Shown: positions 12,310 through 27,320, numbered from the stretch's first letter. The stretch is 64,000 nucleotides of DNA from Haliclystus octoradiatus (GCA_916610825.1 OU744451.1:3038001-3102000), one strand, 5' to 3'. Notes: generated by a model from the letters alone, not told the origin. Program-made: numbers and translations.

Positions 12310-15300
12310 TTACAATCTCTCGCATACAAAAAGATAACAATATACGACTCTGTCATCACCAAATGGATATAAAAAGTAACCAATTTTTTTCTTAGATAAA
12401 ATCTTCCAAACATTTTCTTTTTCTAGATCTTCAATTGCTTGACTATATCCATGTTTCTCATCTTCAATGGTGTCTTGTCTTGCATTGAACGTTATGATTC
12501 CACCTGAAATAAATCATATTCAGCAATATTAATTACACTTCGTTCTTTATAATCACACACGAGAGGGTGCTCCCATAAATCGGCTATAAAGAGTTAAGCA
12601 GCCGCAGATAAAAATCATAAAAATACGAAAAAGTCAAAAGTGGACTTATCAATCCTCTTAAAATACTGCTGAAATTTAATGTGAACAACCATATCCAGTA
12701 AGATTGAGTTCTATATTTATTGTTCATGCTTTTTGCTTTATCTAAATCTATTATCATCTAAAAAATGATTTTAAAACAACAACATCTTGAAACAGTTCAT
12801 GTCTATTTCTGAGGTGGCTTTCGAAATCAGTGAACTGGAACATTTTGAACAAAACAACAAAGAACTGCCCCTGGCACCGGGAAATAGCGGGACATTAGCG
12901 ATATTCGTGGTAAGTGCATTCAAGGGACCGCAAAAAGGAGCACGTCTGATTTACGGAAAATAAGTGCATTTAAAGTGGCACATGCCCGTAAAGATGTCAC
13001 ATGGAAGTTAGATTGAGTATGTCTGAGCAATAATTATTGACAATTGGGAATCTAAGACTCTCTCGCGAACAACATGGAGGGCAACACTTGCTCTATATGG
13101 ACTGGGGTTCGTGATATGTCTTGAAAAGTGAAAAAAATGAAGCACCCAAACATTCCAACAATCCCGTGCATGCTACGTAGCTACGCAAAATGTTCTACCC
13201 ATTTTTGAAATAATTAGGTTTCATAGTTAGGTTAAAAGTCAAAGGAGGAGACCCACAAACACCCAGAAAATGGAAATTTTCTGACTCAAAAAGTATTTTC
13301 AGCCTCACCTGAAACATGGAACCAAAAAATGGCATTTCTCCGTATGTTATAAGCGTGACATGATATGTCAGTTTACCCCCCGCACATCCGGGTCACGAGC
13401 TCACCTTTTCTAACCAAGTTTGCCATTTCTTTAAAGGCAGGTGCTTTTATGTGTCCCAATGTAAAACATGCAGAACTAATTACAGCATCATATTGTTTCA
13501 ATGATGAGACCACAGGTGATCCTAATCCAAGACCAGCATGAATAAATTCCTTATAAACACCTTTCTTTTCAGCTTTATTTAACATTTCCTTTGAAATATC
13601 CAATGCATCGACGCATGTATAACCAAGACCAGATAAATGACTACCGACTAATCCTGTGCCAGCACCGATATCTAAAATCCGACTACTCTGATTAATATCG
13701 TGATGAAACAAAGTGTTACAAAATTCGGCAACTGTGGAATAGATACCGATGTAGCAAGAAGGTGCTATATCCTACGACAAAAGTAAAATACAAAATAAAT
13801 CAGAATCAACTAATTGTTTTTAAATTAAATATAGCCCTTGTACTTCATGTATTTCTGAATTGATTTCAGAATTTGGAAGTCCCAACTCTCATATAATGTT
13901 TAGACACACTCAAATTCTTATTTTTGTTTTGTTTCAAGTTATATATATTAATGATCTGCCGTTATTACCGATATATGAAGGAAGCGGGCCAAGTATTTAA
14001 GAATTCTTAAACTTTTTGTATCCCATAAATTTCTTGCAAAACTCAGCGATTTTTTATTCTTCCAAAAGAGGGCTTGATGCAATCAGCATCTCAGTTTTTT
14101 GTAAATTATGTTTTTAGTTTGCAAGTCCATTGTAAAGAAATAAAATATCATATGTATGTTCTGTACTGTAGACATAATTATATATTCTTATCATATCTAA
14201 TTTTATCTACTTTTACTAAACTTATTCCAACAACTTGCTTGTAAATATAGGCTGAGTTTCAGCGAGATAATGTGATGTGACTCTCTTTTGTTTTGCCTGT
14301 CAATTTTGACAAAATAAATGAAATGAAAAATTTGATTAATTATTTGTATATAAAGAATGCTTAATAAATTCCGCATCCCCGGCCGTTTGACTGGTAGAGA
14401 AGGTTTGTACTCCCGTCCTGTCCAGAAGTGAGCCACTGGCAAAAATGACTGACCCCTCAAGGACATAATTTTCAGTATCAATAAATAATTTTTTCTTCAT
14501 CAAACCCAAATCAAACCCCTTGGTCTTGAAGAAAACAATGAAGGTTTGTATTATTGTATCTGCATATATGCATGATATTTGAAATTTGTTATCTGTTGAA
14601 TTTCAATGTATAGTGTATATACTGTCGTAGCGACCTGCTCCTGAATGGTGGAGGGAGTATTTCTAACTTGTGGAATATGCTCAACTGGGCATCTAGATAC
14701 TTCTTTGACGTTCAAAATTGCACAATTATGCAATTACACATTTGCCTGATTTTTCCTCAAAATCTTCATTGTAGGCCGGGGAATGTGTTACCTCATCCCG
14801 TGATTTATGGCCGTGACGATATCAAAACTGCAAATACAATTCCACTGAACAAGTTTGCTTCCGCTGTACAAATACAAGAATAATGACACAAATATCAGAA
14901 CTTTTCACTCAGTATTACAACTGCCACGCCGCAACAAAATCATCAACAGCAATCCTAATGTAAACAATCTATATATCGCCTGAGAACTGAATCTGTGAAA
15001 CTGTGAAGACATGATGAACACCACACGTTGCCACAACAATTGAATTTCATATCATACATCATCACTAACATAGCACTAACATGGCAGTGACAAGGCTATT
15101 GCATAAATATAATCTTCAACAACGCGGCTCGAGCTCAAACGAGTCGAATAACGTGTGAGTCGAGTAACTTCGGTGCACGTGCATCATAACTGTTTAACAA
15201 TTTTAAATAAAAAAATAATTAAATAGGGGGAATAAATGAAAGCAAGTAAAAATTAAAGAGAAATTAAGTAATATATATAACATCGGCCAATCCTCATGGC

Positions 15301-15447
15301 AAAGAAGCATAAGATGTAGCAAGAACAAACCTTTTCGTATGAATTTGCCCACTGTTTGTAGATGTGCTCCACTTCTTCAGCCGTAGATTCATTCTTTAAT
15401 TCTCTAACAGGTGTAAAACCAATATCATTATCAGCACCCTTGCTCAT
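12310..15447 (-). CDS. METTL27: METTL27-like SAM methyltransferase, copy 1
   Basis: Predicted three-exon gene: exon 1 15447-15331 (39 codons, ATG at 15447), exon 2 13771-13405, exon 3 12503-12310 with stop. Introns have GT-AG ends with consistent phases (0 then 1), giving 225 aa. Exon 1 encodes a YKQWANSYEK segment. Exon 2 carries the class I methyltransferase SAM-binding motif LDIGAGTGLVG, the following acidic-loop strand (DALDISKEML) and GHIKAPAFKEM. Exon 3 has the C-terminal strand region. These features and the length fit the METTL27/WBSCR27 family, putative SAM-dependent methyltransferases whose substrate is not settled. Soluble: no signal or membrane segment. No promoter element was recognised. 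A second intact copy lies about 9.7 kb to the right. Confidence 0.85.
14283..14330 (+). repeat. LINE 3'-tail-like fragment
   Basis: TTTTGCCTGTCAATTTTGACAAAATAAATG resembles the 3' end of the LINE inserted at 28988-29623 (read on its own strand) and sequences at 26663-26700 and 51958-51995. The core is a short TGTCA...TGACA hairpin followed by an A-rich tail. No coding sequence precedes it. Confidence 0.4.
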
Positions 15448-15985
15448 AGTTAATATCTATCTTGTTGTTGTGAATTCAACGACCTTGCCAAGTAAATAGC
15501 AGCCGGCACAATCGGCACAGAGTAGATAAAATAATATGCAACCTGAGCGTTTAGTTAGACTCAGAGCTATGGCAATATTCCACGCCACTGAGCACAGACA
15601 ATAGAGCACATTGTCTGACAGATACTCGACTCATTATTCCCCACTTTTGTATACAAAACATGTATGGTAATTCATATAAGGAGAGAGTGTTTTTGTGACC
15701 CAGATTTGTTCTAACAATAGACTTTTGGATGATAAATAAGTTTGATTCAACTCATGGCTGCATGCTTCATTGGACGGAAAGGTATGAATACACAATACAA
15801 TACTGTTGCTATATTTTGTGAATGTGTTAATAGAAGTTTGCTCAAAATATCCTCATTTTGTGCATGAACTTCTCCAAGATTATATGACTCTAGCTAAACG
15901 ACTCAAAATATCTGACTTTTTTCGGTCATATCGACTATGGTCAGATATTATGAGAACAGTACTGTAGATTTATTTGTTATTATGA

Positions 15986-17061
15986 ATTCGAAGAAACAAG
16001 AATACAGCATAGTCACTAGAATACAGTAACGGCAGTATTAGCAAGAAAGTAGGCTGAAGTGATTTCTTTAGTTCTTCTCATAATACTATTTAATAATAAT
16101 GATAATAATTCCAATATGATATGTTGATAGTGAGTTAGTTTGAAGCTGGTTACTCTATATTCTACAATTTTATGTATGTAATATAGTGATTAGTGGTAGC
16201 AATGAATCATGTAGAAGGCTCCTACATTGAAATTTGAAATCCAAACTTAACTCGGAAAGATAGAATTAAGATGCTTTAAATTTTGAACAAATTTCAATAT
16301 ATAGATAAATATAAAGGATCTAAATTCTGATAGATATAAATACATCTTCTACATTTTAAATATCGTATCTACTCCAACTTCAGTGCAAAATATATGATGT
16401 CTTATTCAAGATTTATCTTTAAAAATCGAATAATAACACATATGCTCAATTAAAAGGTAGATAATCGGTAAATCTAACGATGATTGGCTCTCGAGCATTT
16501 AGCAGAAGTTACCTGGTCGAAAATAAAACGATAATAAGTTGGATGATATGAGAGCATTGAATATTCTAGATAAACACAGGCGCAAATACAGGATTTTACA
16601 TCCCCCTTTCTAGAAGATAAATTTGCTCTGACATTCTCATTTCTGTGAAATGACGGGTAAATGGGCAGTCCGTAAAACGTATATCCTCTGCCCTAATTTT
16701 TGAAAGGCAGTGGTAATAGAAAACAAGGTAGGAAAAGCCCTTTGTATAGCAGAGAGACAACGCCAAAAGAACACCAAAACAAGCTAAGTATATTAAAATA
16801 CAAATTACAAAACATCGACGAATGCTACTTATCGAAACGTGTAAGAACACGCTGGCCACGGCATTAACAAACATACGAGAGCTCCAGACGCGCCGAGTAT
16901 GTACGATGATGATCAATTTATTTCCAATGAGAATATCTCTCCCTATTGGATTGCACTATCTAGATGTGAGGTAGTTTGAAAATAGAGACACTGTACACCC
17001 CCCCTCCCCTGAGAAGGTGAGACCGTGCTCTTCTTGCCGTAGTATTTGTAAACTCTAAACT
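15986..17061. other. Intergenic, no gene recognised
   Basis: A 106-codon minus-strand frame (16916-16596) with two hydrophobic stretches is present, but no domain, signal peptide or splice context supports it. The rest is AT-rich and ends at the assembly gap. Confidence 0.35.
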
Positions 17062-17561
17062 NNNNNNNNNNNNNNNNNNNNNNNNNNNNNNNNNNNNNNN
17101 NNNNNNNNNNNNNNNNNNNNNNNNNNNNNNNNNNNNNNNNNNNNNNNNNNNNNNNNNNNNNNNNNNNNNNNNNNNNNNNNNNNNNNNNNNNNNNNNNNNN
17201 NNNNNNNNNNNNNNNNNNNNNNNNNNNNNNNNNNNNNNNNNNNNNNNNNNNNNNNNNNNNNNNNNNNNNNNNNNNNNNNNNNNNNNNNNNNNNNNNNNNN
17301 NNNNNNNNNNNNNNNNNNNNNNNNNNNNNNNNNNNNNNNNNNNNNNNNNNNNNNNNNNNNNNNNNNNNNNNNNNNNNNNNNNNNNNNNNNNNNNNNNNNN
17401 NNNNNNNNNNNNNNNNNNNNNNNNNNNNNNNNNNNNNNNNNNNNNNNNNNNNNNNNNNNNNNNNNNNNNNNNNNNNNNNNNNNNNNNNNNNNNNNNNNNN
17501 NNNNNNNNNNNNNNNNNNNNNNNNNNNNNNNNNNNNNNNNNNNNNNNNNNNNNNNNNNNNN
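17062..17561. other. Assembly gap (500 N)
   Basis: Exactly 500 undetermined bases, the round number of a placeholder gap. It directly abuts the AAT microsatellite, so its true length and content are unknown. Confidence 0.99.
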
Positions 17562-19831
<2,270 letters not shown>

Positions 19832-20653
19832 TAGCCTCATTCCATCACGGCCCTCATTTCCTCGCGGTGCTCCAGTGAGGGCCTAATAAAGTTAAGGTTA
19901 AAAAGTGTGCCAGAAACCAAAAATATCGTGTGCCCAATCACAGCGCACGTTGGTATCACGTGAAGTTTTATCGAGCGCTGGTTGGTGAATAAAATACTAA
20001 AATGTAAACAAACTTGATTGAATCATTCCCAAAGGTTATATTTCGATCGTTTATTCTATCATATAGTCAATTTTGAATTATATATTTACGGAGAAGTGGA
20101 AGTCGGAATTAGAGCAATGCTGTATATTGGTAAATCGATCTTAAATTTTAAATATTTCTTTGATTTTGATTATTTAAATCAAGATTCAAAACGACGGAAG
20201 TGCTTACAATTTTCCAACGATGGCGATCGCTCCGTCAAAACAAGATGTTTTGATCTCCTTTTATTTTGTATTCTACGCCCACAAAAAACCTTCATAATGT
20301 TCATACAGTCCTTCGAGATAAATGTAATATTTTATTTCTATTTTTGTTATTCCAATTTGATGTAAAAAAATCCCGTAAACTTTGTGTTTCAAGTTTTCCT
20401 TGACAGATTGTTTACAAAATGTTGAAATTCAAAATAGCTGAATTCAGCAAATTTCAATTTCTGTTCACACCTCGTTGTATTGTTTTTCGATGGGCTGAGC
20501 AACCAACACCTGGCTGTAACTCACATGACATCAAGATACGCTGTGATTGGACACACCATATTTTTGGTTTCTGGCACACTTTTTAATCTTAAATTTTATT
20601 AGGCCCTCACTGGAGCGCCGCGCGGAAATGAGGGCCGTGATGGAGTGAGGCTA
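19832..20653. mobile_element. Non-autonomous Mutator-like element with long TIRs
   Basis: An 822 bp element beginning TAGCCTCA and ending TGAGGCTA. The TIRs are about 140-150 bp (19832-19975 and 20510-20653) and match closely, including AGTGTGCCAGAAACCAAAAA and CGGCCCTCATTTCC. Flanks GGTATAGAC (19823-19831) and AGTATAGAC (20654-20662) form a 9 bp target duplication with one mismatch. Long TIRs with a 9 bp duplication are typical of the MuDR/MULE superfamily. The 115-codon frame inside (20018-20365) shows no transposase motif. Confidence 0.7.
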
Positions 20654-20779
20654 AGTATAGACCTATACCTGCACGATTTTAGTGGTTGCCATGGAATCTC
20701 TTGGGTTGTCTTGATATAACTGCTAAACACGTGGTACAAATCCACCAATCGTGACTCGAGTTTTTTTCAAGTGATTATT

Positions 20780-21180
20780 AATGCTTGTTATTAATTTGTC
20801 GCCAGAAGCCTTTTGTCTCGCAGACACTCCTAATCTTGTTAAGACGAGTTAAATTTTTTCATTAAAATAATCTGAAGTAACTTTTGCTTTAACGGTGCTG
20901 TTAAATGGCTAAACTGATGCAATAAGTTACCATTTCTTTTAATTTGTAATAAAATCATGTAAATTTCCAATAAAGTCAAGGTGCTTCAGAAAAGACTGCA
21001 ATTGGTAATGTTGTACGCAAGCTGTTGATTGTGAGAGCTCTTGCTCTGATCTGTGTTGGTATTTGATGGCATACTATTTTATGTGGTATCATCCAAAGCC
21101 AAAGGTAAAACTATATAGTAAAAAGTTGCTCTATATCATTATATCTTTGCGAATTTTCTCCTTAATTATTTCTATACATT
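20780..21180 (+). repeat. Diverged dispersed repeat, copy 1 (paralogue of 45590-46770)
   Basis: Shares a colinear series of matches with 45590-46770 (for example GCCAGAAGCC..TTTGTCTCGCAGACA, AATCATGTAAATTT, GTACGCAAGCTGTTGATTG, AGTAAAAAGTT). It lacks the two TIR elements present there, so it serves as an empty-site reference. Function and family unknown; no ORF. Confidence 0.65.
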
Positions 21181-21894
21181 TTCTCTCTCTGTCGTTTCTC
21201 GCCATTGCGTTAGATTTATCATAATGGAGCATCTTTTGTCCATGACAACTTCGATAAATGTATCGACAAAGTCTTAATGCAAATTTAAAGAAAAAAAGTA
21301 GAATACTACTGAAGAAGGAGGTGGTCTAATTATCGTGTTGATTTTGTTTTTATCAGACCATATGAGAATTTAAGTCCGGTACAATTCTAAGTACTGTACA
21401 GTCAAACAGAATACCCTTTACACAGTGACCACTTTTGCAATGTACCATATAATAATTTTTATTGTATTATAACGAAAATGATTACGATCTATTTTTACCT
21501 GGTATTTATAATGAAGATATTATAATAGAGCCAAGATGGTCTAACTCAGACTTCTGTTTAAAAGGGTTTTAAACTGGCCATAATATTATCTTAGCTTTGT
21601 AAAAACCAACCAAATAAAATGTATTTAACATCCTCAAGTATTGAATAATTGAAAATTAAAAACAACATCTTCGTCATCCTCAAAAATCCATCTTTGTTGA
21701 CCCAATATCGATCATTTCCGAACATTTTGATGGCTTCTGCCTTGGCAGAATCACTAAAGATTTTCCTCAAAAGCTATGTTAAGATCATCTCGTTTTGATG
21801 CGAAAAAATTTCCGGATTCAGATTATATAAACATATAAACTTAGTTTCTAGTGAAAAATAAAGCATTTTTTCGCCGGTTCAAATGAAATCATGA
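21181..21894. other. Intergenic, no gene recognised
   Basis: AT-rich, no supported coding or RNA feature before the left edge of duplication copy 2. Confidence 0.4.
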
Positions 21895-24800
21895 AACATA
21901 GAAGAAAAATCGACAATTTGATGTATTTGTCATTTCAAAATCAGTAAAATCTTTACAATCTCTCGCATACAAAAAGATAACAATATATGACTCTATCATC
22001 ACCAAATGGATATAAAAAGTAACCAATTTTTTTCTTAGATAAAATCTTCCAAACATTTTCTTTTTCTAGATCTTCAATTGCTTGACTATATCCATGCTTC
22101 TCATCTTCAATGGCGTCTTGTCTTGCATTGAACGTTATGATTCCACCTGAAATAAATCATATTCAGAATTGTTCAAATCAAAACCACTTCATGCATTATA
22201 ACCAGACACGTGGGTGCTCCAATAAATCGGCTATACAAAGTTGAAGTACGGAGCACTCGACCTCTCATAATCATTGGACAATTAAAAAATTCAAGACTAG
22301 GGTGTGCTATTTAGACTGTTGTAGCGAAAAAGCTCAATATTTTTGACATTTTATTAAAGGTAAAAAAAGGTTACAATTATACGTAGGATAATTAGCTTCT
22401 ATACATACATTTATAATAATACACTAACAATACAATAATTTATTTACAAACAGACATTACTATCAATATAGTATGTTAAATATATTGGACATCAAAATAT
22501 CATACATCCATATATATAATATAATAGCATAAGATCAGATATATTTTGAAACAAAACTCTCTCAAATCAACTCTAAAACTCTACAAAGCACATGCTTATC
22601 TCACGACTCTGTCTGGGCTCCCTGTGATACACCAATTTGGGTCACAGGGAAACCAGACAGAATCATTACATAATATAACATAGAGATACACTAACAATAC
22701 ATTTATAGTACACTGTTCATGATTTTGTTTAATTTGATGCTTTCACTTCAGTACATGTAATTGAAAACCTTGAAAAAGTGTGACCGTCAAGTCAAATAAA
22801 ACAATTTTCTGCTAAAGTTGAGGTAGCTTTCCGATAACACTATTTCTACACGGAAAGGCTCGAACCTACAATTGAACAATAACAGATACCAATTCAAAGT
22901 GGCACGTGCCCGTATAGATGTCATATGGAAGCTACATCGGGCATGTCTGAGCAATATATTGACAATTGGAAATCTAAGAGTCTCTCGCGAGCCCCATGAA
23001 GAGTAACACTTGCTCAGTTGCTCTATATGGACGAGGGTTCGTGATTTATCTTAAAAAGTGAGCAAAAAATGAAGCATCCAAAAATTCTAACAATCCCATG
23101 AATGCTACGCAAAAAGTTTTACCCATTTTTTGAAAAAATTAGGTTTCATAGTTAAGCTAAAAGTCAAAAGTGAAGACCCACAAACATCCAGAATCGGTAA
23201 TTTCCTAAGAGTCAAAAGGTATTTTTAGGCTCACCTGAAATACGGAACCAAAAAGTGGCACTTCCCCATATGGTATAAGCGTGACACGATATGTGAGATT
23301 ACCACCACCCCCCCACTCCGGGTCACGAGCTCACCTTTTCTAACCAAGTTTGCCATTTCTTTAAAGGCAGGTGCCTTTATGTGTCCCAATGTAAAACATG
23401 CAGAACTAATTACAGCATCATATTGTTTCAATGATGAGACCACAGGTGATCCTAATCCAAGACCAGCATGAATAAATTCCTTATAAACACCTTTCTTTTC
23501 AGCTTTATTTAACATTTCCTTTGAAATATCCAATGCATCGACGCATGTATAACCAAGACCAGATAAATGACTACCGACTAATCCTGTGCCAGCACCGATA
23601 TCTAAAATCCGACTACTCTGATTAATATCGTGATGAAACAAAGTGTTACAAAATTCGGCAATTGTGGAATAGATACCGATGTAGCAAGAAGGTGCTATAT
23701 CCTACGACAAAAGTAAAATACAAAATAAATCAGAATCAACTAATTATATTTTAATTATATATAGCCCTTGTATTTCCTGTATTTGTGAATTGATTTATAT
23801 TTTTCTCTAGCAAAAGTGTGCCAAAGTTTTGTTTTAAGTTGTAAATCAGGAAATATAAGCGATGGGGAAGGGAGCAGGCCAATTTTTAAAAAATTTCTTG
23901 AACAACTAAGCAATTTGATTAATTGTTTGTATTTTAAATAATGCTTAACTAATTTCGCACTTTCGGCCTTCTGACTGGTCGAGAAGAATTTGTACCCGCC
24001 GCCCCAGTCCAGAAGTTAGATACTGGCAAGCCCCCTTATTTAAATATTACATCGGCAATAAAAATTTTTGATGTCATTGTAAGTGATAAAATGACTTAAT
24101 TTTCAGTATCGATAAATAATTATTTCATCATTTAAATTATAAAAATAAAAAGAAGTTTAGGTGATTATTTAGGTGATTGCCCTTTCTTGATTTACAATCA
24201 ACCTGTATTTTTTGCTACTTCCCGCCCAAAACCATTAAACCAAACCAAACCAAATCCCTGGGTCTGGGAGAAAACAATGGTTTGTATTATTGTATCTGAT
24301 ATATGCATGATAGCTGAAATTTGTCGTCTGTTCAGTTTTAATGTATAGTGTATACACTGTCGTAGTGACTTGCTCCTGACTGGGGGAGGGAGCATTTCTA
24401 ACTTAGCCTAAACAGAATGGGCAGAACATTTTTCTTGAGCAATTACTCTTGGAATATGCTCAACTGGGTGACTAGATATTTCTATGACATTCAAAATTGC
24501 ACAACTATGCAGTTACACAATTGCCTGAATTTTTTCTCAAATCTCTATTGTAGGCCGGGGGATGTGTCACCCCCAGCGATTTATGGCCGTGACCCTATCC
24601 AAACCGCAAATACATTTCCACTCAACAAGTTTGCTTCCGCCGCTGTACAAATAAAAGAACAATGACACAAATATCAAAACTTTTCACTCAGTATTACAAC
24701 TGCCCAGCAACAAAGTCATCAACATCGTTCCCAATGTAAACAATCTATAACATGGTTACTAACAATACAGATTATCTTCAACAACGGCTCGAGCTCAAAT

Positions 24801-25835
24801 GAGTCGAATAACGTGTGATTCGAGTAGCTTCGGTGAGCGTGTATTATAATTGTTAAACTACTTCAATAAACAATAAAAGCGTTGAGGAAAAACATTAAAA
24901 CCATAATGTAAAGCTAGGGCCAAACGGAAGAACATTTTTCACAGAACATTTCCACAAATGTTTTGTGTTCTGTTGCCGAACATCGACAGGGTGCCAAACG
25001 ATAGAACATTGGAAATTAATTCAACAAACATTGCTTTCGTTTTATTGAGATCGCTCCTATATTTGAGAACATGATCCTTTTGCCTATAAATAGATACGAT
25101 ATATATCACACGGCAAACTGAAGCATACAAGATTTAGAAAAAACAAACCTTTTCGTATGAATTTGACCACTGCTCGTAGATATGTTCCACTTCTTCAGCC
25201 GTAGAATCATTTTTTAATTTTTTAATAGGTGCAAAACCAATAACATCATCAGCATCCGTGCTCATAGTTGTGTCTATTTTGTTGTTGTGAATTCACCGAC
25301 CTTTCCAAGTAAATAGCAGTCTGCACAGAGCAACCTGATGTTATTGGGTAGAGCTCTGGGGATAATTCACACCACTGAGCACAGACAATGGACCATAGAA
25401 CATATATTTGTGGGACAGATATTTAAATCATTATCCCCTACTTTCGTATACAAAGCCTGTATTGTAGATCAATGCATAATAAAAGAAATTTCCTTTGTGG
25501 CCCAGATTCATTCCAACAATAGACTTTTGGATTATAAATAAGTTTGATTCAACTCATGGCGGCACGCTTCATGGAAAGGTGAGCCGCAACGTATGATTGA
25601 TTTTACTGACTATTGCTCAAAAGTCTAAATATCCCAGAGCCATCTATTTAAAATAGATGGCTCTGGAATATCCTCATTCTGTGCATAAACTCCTACAAGA
25701 TTACAGTCATTACAGCTCTAAATTAAATGATTAAAAACATCCGACTTTCTTCGGTTAGATATGATGAGAACAACAGAGTGTTTTTGCACGGTTTTAAAAT
25801 CACGCATAACCTTGTAGATTTATCAATAAATATGA
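21895..25835. repeat. Segmental duplication, copy 2
   Basis: Direct-orientation partner of 12240-15985. Compared with copy 1 it carries additional intron 2 sequence (about 22300-22730), including a hairpin (TCCCTGTGA...TCACAGGGA, flanked by CTGTCTGG and CCAGACAG), and extra sequence upstream of exon 2. Gene order and exon structure are conserved. Confidence 0.8.
21953..25265 (-). CDS. METTL27: METTL27-like SAM methyltransferase, copy 2
   Basis: Same structure as copy 1: exon 1 25265-25149, exon 2 23701-23335, exon 3 22146-21953, with identical exon lengths (117, 367, 194 nt) and intron phases. The reading frame is intact, predicted 225 aa. The SAM-binding LDIGAGTGLVG in exon 2 is unchanged. 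Exon 2 differs from copy 1 by only about two bases (one Val to Ile) and exon 3 by a few (Thr to Ala, Val to Ile). Exon 1 differs at about a dozen of its 39 residues (for example MSTDADDVIGFAP against MSKGADNDIGFTP). Both copies therefore look functional, with exon 1 diverging fastest. Substrate unknown. Confidence 0.85.
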
Positions 25836-25854
25836 TATTAACAAGTACTCAATG

Positions 25855-26055
25855 CGCGGTCATACTGTCATACACACAAACTTATTGATCCACAAATACC
25901 GCGTTTACATTCGTTCAGAACCAATTTTGTAACCGTATAATTCCCGGGTGGAACAATCTGACGGATGATATTGTAACATCAAAAACTATTGCTCGGCTCA
26001 AGAAGACACTACGATCATTTAATTTGTCAGCATTTTGTAAAGTGTTTATATAGAT
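25855..26055 (+). pseudogene. LINE ORF2 C-terminal fragment
   Basis: The frame ending with TAG at 26051-26053 encodes FVQNQFCNRIIPGWNNL and then TSKTIARLKKTLRSF. This is the conserved C-terminal tail of CR1/Jockey-like LINE ORF2 and is similar to the tail in the minus-strand LINE at 28988-29623 (FCNRVIPWWNSL, TSKTVPAFKRSL). The upstream part is missing, as in 5'-truncated copies. Confidence 0.7.
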
Positions 26056-26379
26056 AAAAAAAGCAGTCGTATAGTATTACATATAGCTATAATATATAGT
26101 ATAGATACATATCTTTACATTAATAATTGTTAACCTGATAATACTGTATGTCATATGTATATTTATGCATAAAGCAATATGGTCATATTCATGTCTTAAT
26201 TAGTAACCTTTATTTAATCTAGTTCTCAATGTAGTTCTTAGTTCTGTATGAGTTCGGATTTTGTTGAGTTCATTTTCGTCAACAGCGGATGGTATTTTGA
26301 GGCTTGGAAGCTAGTCAATCGAGCCCACCAATCCTGAGACAGGCTACGTCATTGTTGACCAATCAGAGCAAGGTTCATA
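26056..26379. other. AT-rich sequence, probably LINE 3' region and spacer
   Basis: Follows the LINE tail fragment. No coding or RNA feature is seen. Confidence 0.3.
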
Positions 26380-26640
26380 TTTTCAACAAAACTCAACAAT
26401 GTCGAGGAAATAAAAAGTCATTTGGCCACTTCGCCAACATCGGTAGAGAACAATAGAACTCAACAAAATCCGATGAATGTTGAGGAAATTTTTGAATGTA
26501 TTCAAAATCGAAATTCAACATCAGCCAACAAAATTCGAAAAAGTGAGGATGGCCAAATGACTTTTTATTTTCTCAACATTCATCGGATTTTGTTGAATTC
26601 AACAATGTTGGCGAAATAAAAAGTCATTTGGCCGGGGCTT
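26380..26640. repeat. Hairpin repeat with CATTTGGCCA core
   Basis: AAATAAAAAGTCATTTGGCCA at 26408 is followed by its inverted copy (TGGCCAAATGACTTTTTATT, 26550-26569) and again by the direct form (26614-26634). TCAACAAAATCCGATGAATGTTGA is inverted within the block. It belongs with the repeats at 27430 and 43730. No ORF of note. Confidence 0.6.
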
Positions 26641-26662
26641 AAGTGACAAATTCTAAAACGTA

Positions 26663-26700
26663 AAGTGTCCTTTATTTGCCGGTCAAAATGACAAAATATA
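26663..26700 (+). repeat. LINE 3'-tail-like fragment
   Basis: GTGTCCTTTATTTGCCGGTCA followed by AAATGACAAAATATA, nearly the same as 51958-51995. Hairpin plus A-rich tail as at other LINE 3' ends in this window. Confidence 0.35.
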
Positions 26701-26889
26701 TCATATTATATCATAATAACAGTACTGTAGAATTATTTGTTAATAGGGCCTAGTGGGCCTTGGCTTTGGCACCATGTTGTTAACGATGACTCAGCTGTAT
26801 AGCCTGTATTAAGGCCCGATCAAACGATCCATTCGGTTTCAAGGAGGTGGGGGGGGGGGGGCATGGAGACGGTGATTTTGTACCGGGTA

Positions 26890-27320
26890 ACGTGAATATC
26901 CCTTTAATCTTTAGTTGATCAATTTAGCTATAACCTGATCAGCACTGATCACATCGTGATCAATCATTTGATATGAACATTTTCGAAATTGGGCGTGGTT
27001 TGAGGGTTTGGGGATGGGCAGGGAGACGCTATAAAATGAGCTCAAAATATGAATATTTCGTTGATCGTAATTTGATCAGAAATATAAATGCCTGATCAGT
27101 AATTATGACAACGTGGTCGAACGTTTGATATGTAAGTTTTCGAATTTGGTGGGGTGGGGGCTGGCGTTTCCCTGTCCCCCCACAACAATATCGTTATAAC
27201 TGTAACGCCTTTGTTTGATCAGTCTTAAAAACACCTGATCACAACTGATCAACTACTGATCAAAGTACTTATGATGATTTGGACAAAATTTGAAGAGGTG
27301 GGGGGCAGGACTACACAGGT
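26890..27320. repeat. TGATCA-rich diverged tandem repeat
   Basis: About three diverged units of roughly 150-170 bp. Each has a cluster of TGATCA palindromes, then TTTGATATGAA(C/G)(T)TTTCGAA-like sequence, then a G-rich run (GGGGTGGGGG). Around ten TGATCA or near-TGATCA sites occur in 350 bp. Function unknown. Confidence 0.5.

Larger units (their letters stand above)
12240..15985. repeat. Segmental duplication, copy 1
   Basis: Aligns by eye with 21895-25835 in the same orientation. It includes the complete three-exon methyltransferase gene, its introns and upstream sequence to about 15985. Identity is very high over exons 2 and 3, while introns differ by many substitutions and inserted sequence. 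The left edge is sharp (ACATAGAAGAAAAATCGAC in both); the right edge fades out. Confidence 0.8.

Noticed and set aside
14551-14883. Overlapping 60-70 codon ORFs in intron 1 of methyltransferase copy 1 and the relative at 24417-24665
   Set aside because: Intronic duplicated sequence with frames of different length in the two copies and no splice support.
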